The position numbers and the translations under genes were made by a program. Under the pieces are notes generated by a model, which did not search any database, had not been told where the DNA came from, and was given only the letters and a program-made list of their open reading frames with translations. From Leucobacter aridicollis (lineage in GTDB: Bacteria; Actinomycetota; Actinomycetes; Actinomycetales; Microbacteriaceae), in the NCBI RefSeq assembly GCF_024399335.1, contig NZ_CP075339.1, positions 1,488,001-1,552,000 on the forward strand: 64,000 bases of DNA. The letters run 5' to 3'. Positions 13,729-21,542 of the stretch are shown one piece after another (the stretch's first letter is position 1; each line of letters opens with the position of its first letter).

Positions 13729-15198
13729 ATGACGATCGAAGCCCTCGACCTCGCCCCCGCTGAGCCCGATAGCGATGCTGGCGATGCGCTGACGCTCGGG
13801 CGTAGAATCCGTGAGCGCCGTACCGAGCTCGGCATGACTCTTGAGCAGCTCGCGCAGGCTGTCGACCGCGCGCCCTCGCAGCTTTCGGCGCTTGAGAACG
13901 GCAAACGCGAGCCGCGGCTTCCGCTCCTGCGTGCGCTTGCGGCGGCGCTCCAGTCAACAGTCGACGAGCTCCTGCTCGACGAAGCGCCGAGCGAGCGCGC
14001 TGCGCTCGAGATTTCTGTCGAGCGCGCGCAGCGAGGCGCAGTGTTCAGGTCTCTCGGGCTGCAACCCATTCGTGTGTCGAAGGCCACGAACGACGAAACG
14101 CTCCGCGCGATCATCGGGCTGCATCAGGAAGTTGAGCGGCTGCACAGTGAGCGCGCCGCAACCCCCGAGGAGGCGCGGCGCGCCAACACCGAGCTTCGGG
14201 CGGGCATGCGTGTGGCAAATAACTACTACCCGGATCTCGAGCGTGCTGCGGCTGAGTTGCTGGATAGCGTCGGCTACTCGGGTGGTCCCGTGCTCCAGCA
14301 GACTGTTGCGAAGGTCGCCGAGAAGCTCGGATTCACGCTGCACTACGTGAGCGACTTGCCGCATTCGACGAGGTCGGTCATCGATCGCCGGAATGGCAGG
14401 ATCTACCTGAGCGCGAACCTCCCATCACGGGACGCCAGGGCACCGATCCTGCGCGCTCTCGGCAGCCTCGTGTGCGGCCACGAAGAGCCCCGAAACTACG
14501 GTGATTTCTTGAAGCAGCGCGTCGAGGTCAACTACCTCGCGGGAGCTGTGCTGCTGCCCGAGGCGGCTGCGGTGGAGTCGCTGAAGGACGCGAAGAAGCG
14601 CCGTGAGATCTCCATGGAAGACCTGCGCGACGCGTTCGCGGTGTCGTACGAGATGGCCGCGCACCGTTTCACGAACCTTGCGACTGAGTGGCTCGACCTC
14701 AACGTGCACTTCATGAAGGCGCACGAATCTGGCACCCTCATCAAGGCGTACGAAAACGACGGCGTGCGGTTTCCGTCAGACGCGCTTGGCAATCTCGAAG
14801 GCGCGATGGTGTGCCGCAACTGGACGGCTCGAACGGTGTTCGCCCAGCCCGACTTCTTCAATCCGTGGTATCAGTACACCGACATGGCCGCGGGAGGCAC
14901 GTACTGGTGCACGTCTCGCCTTGAGAACGCGAAGGAAGGCCAGTACTCCGTGAGCGTCGGTGTGCGCTTCGAAGACGTCAAGTGGTTTCGCGGGCGCGAG
15001 ACGCAGCACAGGTCGCAGTCGTTCTGCCCAGACGAGCGCTGCTGCCGTCGAGCATCAAGCGAGCTCACCCAGAAGTGGCAGGCCTCGGCCTGGCCCGAAG
15101 CTGCGACACCGACGAGCCTGCTCGCCGCCCTGCCGACAGGCACATTCCCAGGTGTCGACTCGCACGAGGTGTACGAGTTCCTCGAGTCTCACGAGTAG
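13729..15198 (+). CDS. ramB: RamB/ScfR-family transcriptional regulator
   Basis: 489 residues from the ATG at 13729; a TTG at 13708 in the same frame is less likely. N-terminal XRE helix-turn-helix (about residues 20-80: RIRERRTELGMTLEQLAQAVDRAPSQLSALENG). A middle ImmA/IrrE-like domain follows with a degraded metal motif (SLVCGHEEP instead of HExxH). The C-terminal part contains CPDERCCRR. This layout is that of short-chain fatty acyl-CoA responsive regulators (ScfR), including RamB of Corynebacterium, a repressor of acetate and glyoxylate-cycle genes. It diverges from aceB, which supports that role. The symbol is assigned by domain layout and context. Confidence 0.85.
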   Translation: MTIEALDLAPAEPDSDAGDALTLGRRIRERRTELGMTLEQLAQAVDRAPSQLSALENGKREPRLPLLRALAAALQSTVDELLLDEAPSERAALEISVERAQRGAVFRSLGLQPIRVSKATNDETLRAIIGLHQEVERLHSERAATPEEARRANTELRAGMRVANNYYPDLERAAAELLDSVGYSGGPVLQQTVAKVAEKLGFTLHYVSDLPHSTRSVIDRRNGRIYLSANLPSRDARAPILRALGSLVCGHEEPRNYGDFLKQRVEVNYLAGAVLLPEAAAVESLKDAKKRREISMEDLRDAFAVSYEMAAHRFTNLATEWLDLNVHFMKAHESGTLIKAYENDGVRFPSDALGNLEGAMVCRNWTARTVFAQPDFFNPWYQYTDMAAGGTYWCTSRLENAKEGQYSVSVGVRFEDVKWFRGRETQHRSQSFCPDERCCRRASSELTQKWQASAWPEAATPTSLLAALPTGTFPGVDSHEVYEFLESHE

Positions 15199-15365
15199 GC
15201 GCGTGCCTGGCCCAGTGGACGACTGGCTGCCGGGGCCGAGAGGCGCTCTCGCGTATCTGCGAGGGAAATCGGGTCCAGGGATGCGCCGCGATGCCTCACT
15301 GCGATAGCGTAGGGGGAAAGTATCGAGGCTCTAGCCCCGACAAGGATAAGACAGGTGAGATAGTG

Positions 15366-15818
15366 GTGAACGAGAAGCGGAATAAGGATACCGAGGTACG
15401 CGCCACGGAGCAGTTCCGTGAGGATCTCAACGCGATGATTCGCGCGCAGGTCACCGACCTCACCGTCGACGAGCTTGAGGCGGTGCAGTCGCTGCCCTCG
15501 GGTGCTGCGCTGCTCGTTGTGCGCCGTGGCCCTGATCTCGGGGCACGCTTCCTGCTCGACCAAGACGTGACTGTGGCTGGCCGTCACCCGGCCGCCGATA
15601 TCTTCCTCGACGATGTGACTGTCTCGCGTAAGCATGCTGAGTTTCGACGTCGGGGAACTGTGTTCTCGGTGCTCGACCGCGGTTCGCTGAACGGCACCTA
15701 CTGCAACGGTGAGCGCATCGAGGGTGAAGTTGTTCTCGAGGACGGCGTGGAGGTGCAGGTGGGAAAGTTCCGCTTCACATTCTTCGCCTCCCGGTTTGAT
15801 CTCCCGGGCTCCTTCTGA
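15366..15818 (+). CDS. garA: FHA-domain regulator, GarA/OdhI type
   Basis: 150 residues. Inhibits 2-oxoglutarate dehydrogenase and regulates glutamate metabolism in mycobacteria and corynebacteria, switched off by Ser/Thr kinase phosphorylation. The FHA domain spans about residues 48-140, with GRHP (72-75), SRKH (87-90) and SLNGTY (107-112) binding residues. The N-terminal phospho-switch is ATEQFRED (T14). GarA has two adjacent threonines (ETTSVF), and here only one is kept. The GTG at 15366 is chosen because AGGTGAG lies 6 nt upstream; GTG at 15363 is possible. A TAGCGT -10 is at 15305-15310. Its stop overlaps ftsR. Confidence 0.9.
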   Translation: MNEKRNKDTEVRATEQFREDLNAMIRAQVTDLTVDELEAVQSLPSGAALLVVRRGPDLGARFLLDQDVTVAGRHPAADIFLDDVTVSRKHAEFRRRGTVFSVLDRGSLNGTYCNGERIEGEVVLEDGVEVQVGKFRFTFFASRFDLPGSF

Positions 15819-16495
15819 TGGCTTCGGCGCAACTGCGGGCTGTGCCCGTAGGGCTTCTCAGTATCGGCCAGGTGCTTGCCGCGCTGCAGGAGGACTTCGC
15901 CGACCTCACTCCGTCGAAGCTTCGCTTTCTTGAAGACCAGGGGCTCGTGACGCCTGAGCGCACGAAGTCTGGCTACCGGAAGTTCTCGCAGGAGCACGTT
16001 GAGCGTGTTCGTCTCGTGCTGACGCTACAGCGAGACCACTACCTGCCGTTGAAGAAGATCGCTGAGGTACTCGAGGAGCTTGACGCCGGGCGTGATCCAG
16101 TGATCCCTGGGGCGTCTCAGCGCAGCGCTTCGACGATCCTTTCGTCGAAGGAAGTGCTCTCGAGCGACGAGCTCTGCCACGCTGCTGCGACGAACAAGCG
16201 GTTCCTTGGTGAGGCGATCGCGGCCGGCCTGCTGCCTGCCACGGAGGTCTTCCCATTCGACGCGATTGCGCAGCTCAACGCTCTCGTGCGCCTTGCTCAG
16301 GCGGGTCTGACACCCAGGCATTTGCGCTCCCTGAGGATCGCCGCCGAGCGAGAGGCTGAGATGCTCGCTCACGCTGTTTCGTCGCGCGGTGAGAAGCAGG
16401 GATCTCCGGGCGCCGTCGACGGCTCGCTCGAGCTTGTCGAGTATCTTGAGACTGTCCGCTCCGGCGTGTTGCGTCGCAAGTTTAGTGCGCTGTAG
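15818..16495 (+). CDS. ftsR: MerR-family regulator FtsR
   Basis: 225 residues. N-terminal winged helix of MerR type with GLLSIGQVLAALQEDFADLT, SKLRFLEDQGLVTPERT and SGYRKFS. The RDHYLPLKKIAEVLEEL part is typical of the FtsR/Rv1828 branch. In C. glutamicum the orthologue next to odhI directly regulates ftsZ. The start overlaps the garA stop (ATGA), so both share a transcript. The middle part varies in length and is likely disordered, followed by a second helical domain. Candidate target dyads lie at 16521-16543 and upstream of ftsZ (43333-43378). Confidence 0.87.
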   Translation: MASAQLRAVPVGLLSIGQVLAALQEDFADLTPSKLRFLEDQGLVTPERTKSGYRKFSQEHVERVRLVLTLQRDHYLPLKKIAEVLEELDAGRDPVIPGASQRSASTILSSKEVLSSDELCHAAATNKRFLGEAIAAGLLPATEVFPFDAIAQLNALVRLAQAGLTPRHLRSLRIAAEREAEMLAHAVSSRGEKQGSPGAVDGSLELVEYLETVRSGVLRRKFSAL

Positions 16496-16520
16496 ATCGG
16501 CGGAATTTCGCTGTTTTCTC

Positions 16521-16543
16521 ACCTTCAAGTTGAACCTGAAGGT
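16521..16543. promoter_or_regulatory. MerR-type operator dyad upstream of the second merR gene
   Basis: Near-perfect palindrome centred at 16532. The arms are CCTTCAAGTT and AACCTGAAGG around a single G, with 9 of 10 positions paired. It lies about 30 bp upstream of the -35 of the next gene and just after the ftsR stop. The 10-mer ACCTTCAAGT (16521-16530) also occurs, inverted, upstream of ftsZ at 43369-43378. Confidence 0.6.
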
Positions 16544-16571
16544 AGAAATCGCAATTCGCTGCTCGCGGTCG

Positions 16572-16600
16572 TTGCCTCGGGGGCCACTCGCCGATAGCGT
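16572..16600 (+). promoter_or_regulatory. Promoter of the second merR gene
   Basis: TTGCCT (16572-16577) and TAGCGT (16595-16600) are separated by 17 nt, a standard actinobacterial sigma-A-type arrangement. The transcript would start near 16607 and leave a short leader with GAGAGAGGG before the ATG at 16636. Confidence 0.6.
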
Positions 16601-16635
16601 TAGGTGAATTGAGCACAACGCGAGAGAGGGAAGTC

Positions 16636-17226
16636 ATGGAGCACATCGATCCGCCATTTGGCGGGAGCGGCGCTGGTGCGGGGGAGTACCTGGACTCCGC
16701 AGAGATGCTGTTCAGCGACGGGCTTCCCCAGCCGAACATCGACGGGGGCTTCAAAGGCGCCGTCGCGGCGCGTGCGGCGGGCATCACGTACCGCCAGCTT
16801 GACTACTGGGCGAGGACCGGGCTCGTTGAGCCGACAGTCCGCGGCGCGAGCGGGTCTGGCTCGCAGCGCCTGTACGGCTTCCGGGACATCCTCGTGCTAA
16901 AGCTTGTGAAGCGTCTGCTCGACACAGGAATCTCGCTGCAGCAGATCCGCACCGCAGTGGCGCAGCTCCATGAGGCAGGCGTGCACGACCTGTCTCAGAC
17001 GACGCTGATGAGTGACGGTGCCGGCGTCTACCTGTGCACCTCGAGCGACGAAGTCATCGACCTCGTGAGCCGCGGCCAGGGCGTGTTCGGCATTGCGGTT
17101 GGCAAGGTGCTTCGCGAGGTCGAGACCTCACTCGTCGATCTCGACGATCACCGCGAGAAGGCCGCAGATGACTCGTCACTGAACGACGAGCTTGCTGCTC
17201 GCCGTGCCGCACGAAAGACCTCATAG
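16636..17226 (+). CDS. MerR-family regulator, Rv1830-like
   Basis: 196 residues from the ATG at 16636, which follows a good GAGAGAGGGAAG ribosome site; a TTG at 16609 is less likely. The winged helix includes TYRQLDYWARTGLVEPTVR, GSGSQRLYGFRDILVLKLVKRLLDTG and SLQQIRTAV, matching the second MerR gene that follows garA-ftsR in mycobacteria (Rv1830) and corynebacteria. In those genomes a DUF151 nuclease-like gene (Rv1829) sits between the two MerR genes. Here it is missing and only 140 nt separate them. Targets are unknown. Confidence 0.85.
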   Translation: MEHIDPPFGGSGAGAGEYLDSAEMLFSDGLPQPNIDGGFKGAVAARAAGITYRQLDYWARTGLVEPTVRGASGSGSQRLYGFRDILVLKLVKRLLDTGISLQQIRTAVAQLHEAGVHDLSQTTLMSDGAGVYLCTSSDEVIDLVSRGQGVFGIAVGKVLREVETSLVDLDDHREKAADDSSLNDELAARRAARKTS

Positions 17227-17238
17227 TTCTTGTAGCTC

Positions 17239-17296
17239 GCGCATACGAGAGAGGGGCTCCGCGGCATGTGCCGCGGAGCCCCTCTCTCGTATGCGC
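17239..17296. terminator. Very long perfect hairpin between convergent merR and parA genes
   Basis: A 27-bp perfect stem (17239-17265 with 17270-17296) around the loop ATGT. It begins 13 nt after the merR stop and ends 18 nt before the parA stop, so it most likely terminates both. There is no clear T tract, so efficiency as an intrinsic terminator is inferred from stem strength. Confidence 0.8.
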
Positions 17297-17313
17297 GCTG
17301 GGCGCCAAGTCTA

Positions 17314-18126
17314 CTAAGCCTGTTTTGCCTGCGCCGCGGCCTGGCCCGCAGACCTCAGCACGCGGTCAAGGACCAGGTCAAAGTTAGCGGCCATCTCCTG
17401 CGCAGGTTCGCCAGGCCAGAGGTGCACAGGCTTCGCGGCGCCCTGGGCCTGCTGCAGCGCAGGGCGCTCGGGGAGCTGCGGGTTCAGCACCAGGGGGCCA
17501 AACATCTCACGCAGCTCGCGGATGCGGAACTGGTGCTCCATTGACTGCGGCTGCGTGCGGTTGATGAGAATTCCAAGGGGTTGCAGTCGTGGGCTCACGC
17601 CGCGGCGGATCTCCTCGATTGCGCGCAGGGCGCGGTCAGTTGCTGCGACGGCGAACAGGCTCGGCTCGGTGACGATAAGTACGCGGTCGCTCGCTGCCCA
17701 GGCAGTACGCGTCAGGGCGTTCAGCGAGGGCGCGGAGTCGATGATGACGAGGTCGTAGTCGGCCTCGACAGTCGCGAGCGCCTCCTCGAGCTTCCAGATG
17801 TCGCGGGCAGAGGGGTGCGGGCCGTCGAAGTTGATCGCGGAGGGGCTGCCAACGAGCAGGTCAATCTTTCCGCCCTCGTGGAACTCATTCCAGCCGCTCG
17901 GTGCGATCGCTGAACGCACGACCTTCTCCTTGGGAGACTCAAGCACGTCTGCGACGTTCGCGAAGCCCTCAGGGTCGACTGCGAGCCCGGTGGAGACGTC
18001 GGACTGCGGATCGAGATCGACGACAAGCGTCCTGAGTCCACGTGAGAACGCCGCCGACGCAATGCCGAGACTTACTGTCGTCTTTCCTACGCCACCTTTG
18101 AGGGAGCTCACACTCAATACATGCAC
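17314..18126 (-). CDS. ParA/Soj-family ATPase, no ParB partner nearby
   Basis: 270 residues. The deviant Walker A is KGGVGKTT (residues ~10-17), with the switch region VVDLDPQSDVSTGL and Walker B LVIIDSAPSLN. ParA/MinD-type ATPases position DNA or protein cargo. No parB gene or parS-like 16-mer is visible around it. It stands between a MerR gene and def, so this is an orphan ParA rather than the chromosomal segregation pair. TAAGCT lies 10 nt before the ATG, suggesting a very short or absent leader. The cargo is unknown. Confidence 0.85.
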   Translation of the reverse strand: MHVLSVSSLKGGVGKTTVSLGIASAAFSRGLRTLVVDLDPQSDVSTGLAVDPEGFANVADVLESPKEKVVRSAIAPSGWNEFHEGGKIDLLVGSPSAINFDGPHPSARDIWKLEEALATVEADYDLVIIDSAPSLNALTRTAWAASDRVLIVTEPSLFAVAATDRALRAIEEIRRGVSPRLQPLGILINRTQPQSMEHQFRIRELREMFGPLVLNPQLPERPALQQAQGAAKPVHLWPGEPAQEMAANFDLVLDRVLRSAGQAAAQAKQA

Positions 18127-18201
18127 GTTTCGAGCTTACTGGATTCCGATTGGAAACTGTTGGGTGTTCTTCCAAAACGGCAGCGATTTGCGCTGAGCCG
18201 A

Positions 18202-18207
18202 TAGCAT
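18202..18207 (+). promoter_or_regulatory. -10 element of def, leaderless spacing
   Basis: TAGCAT ends 7 nt before the ATG of def. There is no Shine-Dalgarno sequence, so transcription probably starts at the A of the start codon. Confidence 0.55.
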
Positions 18208-18214
18208 CGAGGCT

Positions 18215-18706
18215 ATGGCAAAACGCGAGATTCGATTGTTCGGTGACCCGGTGCTGCGCACGGTCTGCGACGAGGTGACTGAGATCGATTCGGGGGTGCG
18301 CGCAATCGTCGCCGACCTCGTTGAGACTGTCGACGAGCCGGGCCGGGCCGGGCTCGCCTCAACACAGATTGGCTACACCGTGCGCGCGTTCAGCTTGAAC
18401 ATCGACGGCCACATCGAATACGTGTTGAACCCGGAGCTTGTTGAGGTATCGGGAGAGCCCGTGCCGACGGGCGAGGGGTGCTTGTCGGTTCCTGGCCTGT
18501 GGTTCGAGGTGATGCGCTACCCGTACGCGAAGGTGCGCGGGATCGACCTCGAGGGCAACGAGATCACTATCGAGGGCGAGGGGCTGAAAGCACAGGCTCT
18601 GCAGCACGAGTGCGACCACCTTGACGGGAAGCTGTACATCTCACGGCTCGACCGAGAGGCCCGCGGCGAGGCAATGCGGCAGATCCGCACCTCTACGTGG
18701 TTCTAG
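18215..18706 (+). CDS. def: Peptide deformylase
   Basis: 163 residues. Removes the formyl group from the initiator methionine of new proteins. The metal ligands are in EGCLSVPG (C89) and QHECDHLDG (H131, H135, with catalytic E132). Motif 1 is AGLASTQIG instead of the usual GLAAxQxG, a mild departure that keeps the Gln. The likely promoter puts the transcript start at the ATG. The gene is followed by a strong hairpin terminator shared with the convergent fadD gene. Confidence 0.95.
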   Translation: MAKREIRLFGDPVLRTVCDEVTEIDSGVRAIVADLVETVDEPGRAGLASTQIGYTVRAFSLNIDGHIEYVLNPELVEVSGEPVPTGEGCLSVPGLWFEVMRYPYAKVRGIDLEGNEITIEGEGLKAQALQHECDHLDGKLYISRLDREARGEAMRQIRTSTWF

Positions 18707-18725
18707 CCGCGCGGACACACACGAA

Positions 18726-18774
18726 ACGCATGTGGGGGTGCTCCGACTCAGAGCCGGAGCACCCCCACATGCGT
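18726..18774. terminator. Bidirectional terminator between def and fadD
   Basis: Perfect 20-bp stem (18726-18745 with 18755-18774) around a 9-nt loop, ending in TCTTGT. It lies between two convergent genes. Confidence 0.88.
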
Positions 18775-18784
18775 CTTGTGCAGG

Positions 18785-20614
18785 CTAGTGCTGCGTCTGC
18801 ACCGCCTCAGTCTGCGGGTTTTCGCCGTAGATGTCGGCGATCTCCGACGCGAAGTCGCGCAAAATGTTGTCGCGCTTGATGCTCATCTTCGGAGTGAGGT
18901 GACCGTTCGCTTCGACGAAGTCAGTCGGCAGGATGACGAACTTGCGAATCGACTCAGCCCGTGACACGTACTTGTTGCCTTCGTCGATGGCACGCTGCAC
19001 CTCGGCGAGCACCTTCGGGTGGCGCGCGGCCTCTTCGACAGTCATGTCAGGGTTCTCACCCTGGTTCTTCAGCCAGGCGGGCAGCATCTCCATGTCGAGC
19101 GTGACGAGCGCCGCAATGAACGGCTTCTGCTCGCCGACTGCAACGACCTGGCTGATGATCGTGTTCGCGCGGATTGGATCCTCGAGAGCCGCAGGCGCAA
19201 CGTTCTTGCCACCAGCGGTGACAATGATCTCCTTCTTGCGGCCGGTGATCGACAGATAGCCGTCGCTATCGAGCGAGCCGAGGTCGCCGGTCTTGAAGAA
19301 CCCGTCCTCGGTGAAGACTGCCTTCGTTGCCTCAGGGTTGTTCCAGTACTCCTTGAACACGTCGATTCCCTTGACCTCGATCTCACCGTCTTCGGCGATT
19401 CGAACGGTGTGGCCGGGCAGCGCGGGGCCGACAGTGCCGATCTTGAACTTGTCGGGCAGGTTTACGGTGACCGGAGCCGTCGTCTCTGTCAGGCCGTAGC
19501 CCTCGAGGATCTTGATTCCGAGGCTCCTGTAGAAGTGGCCGAGGTACTGGCTCAGGGGTGCAGAACCCGACACTGCGTACTTGACGCGGCCGCCGAGCTT
19601 CTCACGGAGCTTCGAGTAGACAAGCTTGTCGAACACCTTGAACTTCAGGCCGAGCATGAACGGCACGTTGCCAGCATCGAGCGCCTCGGAGTGCTCAACT
19701 GCGACCTTCGCCGCAGTGCGGAAGATCTTCCCCTTGCCCTCAGCCTCGGTCGACTGCTCAGCCGAGTTGTAGACCTTCTCGAATACGCGGGGTACCGCGA
19801 GAAGGAAGGTGGGGTGGAAGGTGCTCAGCGCAGGGAGCAATTGGGTGGTGTCTGCCTGGTGGCCAACGCGCACGCCACCGTGCACGCACAGCACGGAGAT
19901 AAAGCGGGCGAAGACGTGGGCGAGCGTGACGAAGAGCAGCGTCGCGGCGCCCGGCTGCTGCACGAGTTCCGACAGCGCGCTGCCGGCGTTGCGAGACAAG
20001 TCGACGAAGTTCGAGTGGGTAAGTACGCAGCCCTTCGGTCGACCGGTGGAACCCGAGGTGTAGATCAGCGTTGCGATGTCATCGCCTGATGCAAGGTTTC
20101 GGCGACGCTCGATCTCGGCGTCGTCGACACCCGCGCCCTTCGATGTCAGCGAAGCGATTGCGCCCTCGTCGAGGCGCCACACGAGATCAACCTGAGTGAG
20201 CTGATCCTGGACTTCTGCGAACCTGCCGAACTGATCGCCTGTCTCGACGATGAACCCTCGCGCTCCCGAATCCTCAAGGATCCAGTGGATCTGCAGCGCC
20301 GACGAGGTCTCGTAGACGGGAACCATGACAGCGCCGGCGTAGTGCAGCGCAAAGTCGACGAGCGTCCATTCGTAGCTCGTCTTGCACATGAACGCGATGT
20401 GGTCTCCTGGCTCGACGCCAGCCTCGACGAAGCCTTTGGCGAGGGCAACGACCTGGCTTCTGAACTCGGTCGCCGTGATGTCAGTCCAGCCGCCATTCGA
20501 CGGTGTGGCGAAGAGGGGGCGATCGGGGGTGGCTGCCACCCGCTGTTCGAGAAGGTCTGTAATGTTATCCTCGGGAACCGGGGGAACGAGCAGTGGTGTT
20601 TCTGACAGCTTCAC
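18785..20614 (-). CDS. fadD: Long-chain acyl-CoA ligase (AMP-forming)
   Basis: 609 residues from the GTG at 20614, chosen because AAAGGAG stands 5 nt upstream; the frame remains open further back but without family similarity. Adenylate-forming enzyme that activates fatty acids with ATP and CoA. Motifs: LIYTSGSTGRPKGC (P loop), EGYGLTETTAPV, FKTGDLGSLDSDGYLSITGRKKEIIVTAGGKNVAP. It resembles the FadD15/FAA1-like group. It is divergent from plsC, with a perfect 26-bp dyad between them that suggests shared control of fatty acid activation and glycerolipid synthesis. Confidence 0.94.
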   Translation of the reverse strand: MKLSETPLLVPPVPEDNITDLLEQRVAATPDRPLFATPSNGGWTDITATEFRSQVVALAKGFVEAGVEPGDHIAFMCKTSYEWTLVDFALHYAGAVMVPVYETSSALQIHWILEDSGARGFIVETGDQFGRFAEVQDQLTQVDLVWRLDEGAIASLTSKGAGVDDAEIERRRNLASGDDIATLIYTSGSTGRPKGCVLTHSNFVDLSRNAGSALSELVQQPGAATLLFVTLAHVFARFISVLCVHGGVRVGHQADTTQLLPALSTFHPTFLLAVPRVFEKVYNSAEQSTEAEGKGKIFRTAAKVAVEHSEALDAGNVPFMLGLKFKVFDKLVYSKLREKLGGRVKYAVSGSAPLSQYLGHFYRSLGIKILEGYGLTETTAPVTVNLPDKFKIGTVGPALPGHTVRIAEDGEIEVKGIDVFKEYWNNPEATKAVFTEDGFFKTGDLGSLDSDGYLSITGRKKEIIVTAGGKNVAPAALEDPIRANTIISQVVAVGEQKPFIAALVTLDMEMLPAWLKNQGENPDMTVEEAARHPKVLAEVQRAIDEGNKYVSRAESIRKFVILPTDFVEANGHLTPKMSIKRDNILRDFASEIADIYGENPQTEAVQTQH

Positions 20615-20644
20615 GGCAACTCCTTTGTACCTCGTGTCGGACGC

Positions 20645-20670
20645 TGTTCGCAGCGGTTTCGCTGCGAACA
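20645..20670. promoter_or_regulatory. Perfect 26-bp dyad between divergent fadD and plsC
   Basis: Arms TGTTCGCAGCG (20645-20655) and CGCTGCGAACA (20660-20670) are exact inverse complements around GTTT. The dyad abuts an extended -10 TGTATGCT (20671-20678) reading towards plsC and lies 31 nt upstream of the fadD start. The size and position fit a TetR-like dimer operator. The regulator is not encoded next to it. Confidence 0.6.
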
Positions 20671-20692
20671 TGTATGCTCTCACCCTATCTCT

Positions 20693-21433
20693 ATGCGCCT
20701 GTGGGCGCGCGGCTCCGCTATTCTGGAGCTCTACGAAGGGAACCAGCTCACTTTGCTTTACTGGATCTTTAAACACCTGATCGTCGGGCCCTTTTTGAAA
20801 GCGGTGTACCGGCCGTGGGTGGAGGGAGCCGAGAACATTCCGGCGACTGGCCCCGTAATTCTTGTCGGGAATCACCTATCGGTTATCGACTCGTTTTTCC
20901 TGCCAATCATGATCGAGCGACGCGTGTACTTCCTCGCGAAGAGCGAATACTTCACCGGTAAAGGGCTGAAAGGGTGGCTCGTAAAGACCTTCATGCTCGG
21001 AGTCGGTCAGCTGCCAATCGACCGCTCGGGGGGTAAGGCATCTGAGGCATCCCTGAACACCGCACTCAAGGTGCTTGACCGCGGCGACGTCCTTGGGATC
21101 TACCCGGAGGGCACTCGCAGCCCTGACGCCAGGCTCTACCGTGGCCGAACTGGCGTCGCCCGGATGGTGCTTGAGTCAGGCGTCCCGGTCGTTCCAGTTG
21201 TGATGATCGACACCGAGAAGGCGATGCCGATCGGCGCGAAGTTCCCGAAGATCCGGCGCATCGGTACAGTGATCGGCCAGCCGCTCGATTTCTCACGTTT
21301 CGAGGGTATGAGCGCTGACCGCTTCGTGCTGCGTAGCGTGACCGACGAGATCACGCTCGCGATCCAGGAGCTCAGCGGCCAGGAATACGTCGACGTGTAC
21401 GCGTCGAGCGTTCGCGAGCGCGCGGGCTCCTAG
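20693..21433 (+). CDS. plsC: 1-acyl-sn-glycerol-3-phosphate acyltransferase (PlsC family)
   Basis: 246 residues as given. Transfers an acyl group to lysophosphatidic acid to make phosphatidic acid at the membrane. The catalytic block is NHLSVID (HxxxxD) and the glycerol-phosphate binding block is YPEGTRSPD. Homologous to Rv2182c, which sits in the same wider neighbourhood in mycobacteria. The start is uncertain. The ATG at 20693 lies just downstream of an extended -10 (20671-20678), giving a nearly leaderless mRNA. TTG at 20753, preceded by GAAGGGA, would give a 226-residue protein starting LYWIFKH, which fits the family better. Confidence 0.9.
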   Translation: MRLWARGSAILELYEGNQLTLLYWIFKHLIVGPFLKAVYRPWVEGAENIPATGPVILVGNHLSVIDSFFLPIMIERRVYFLAKSEYFTGKGLKGWLVKTFMLGVGQLPIDRSGGKASEASLNTALKVLDRGDVLGIYPEGTRSPDARLYRGRTGVARMVLESGVPVVPVVMIDTEKAMPIGAKFPKIRRIGTVIGQPLDFSRFEGMSADRFVLRSVTDEITLAIQELSGQEYVDVYASSVRERAGS

Positions 21434-21542
21434 CTGGCGCGTTCGCTCATGGCTGTGGCCTGGAATGCCACGTCGGCGCGGCGTGTTGGGTAGTGTTGAG
21501 TGGTGCCGCTAATTGGGGCGGCGCCTTTGAGATACACACGGG

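Noticed and set aside
14982..15365. Long N-terminal extension of garA
   Set aside because: It overlaps the 3' end of the ramB-like gene out of frame. The GTG at 15366 has a ribosome site and gives the normal GarA length.
20645..20670. LexA (SOS) box in the fadD/plsC dyad
   Set aside because: Gram-positive LexA boxes read CGAAC-N4-GTTCG. Here the halves are in the opposite order (GTTCG first, CGAAC last).
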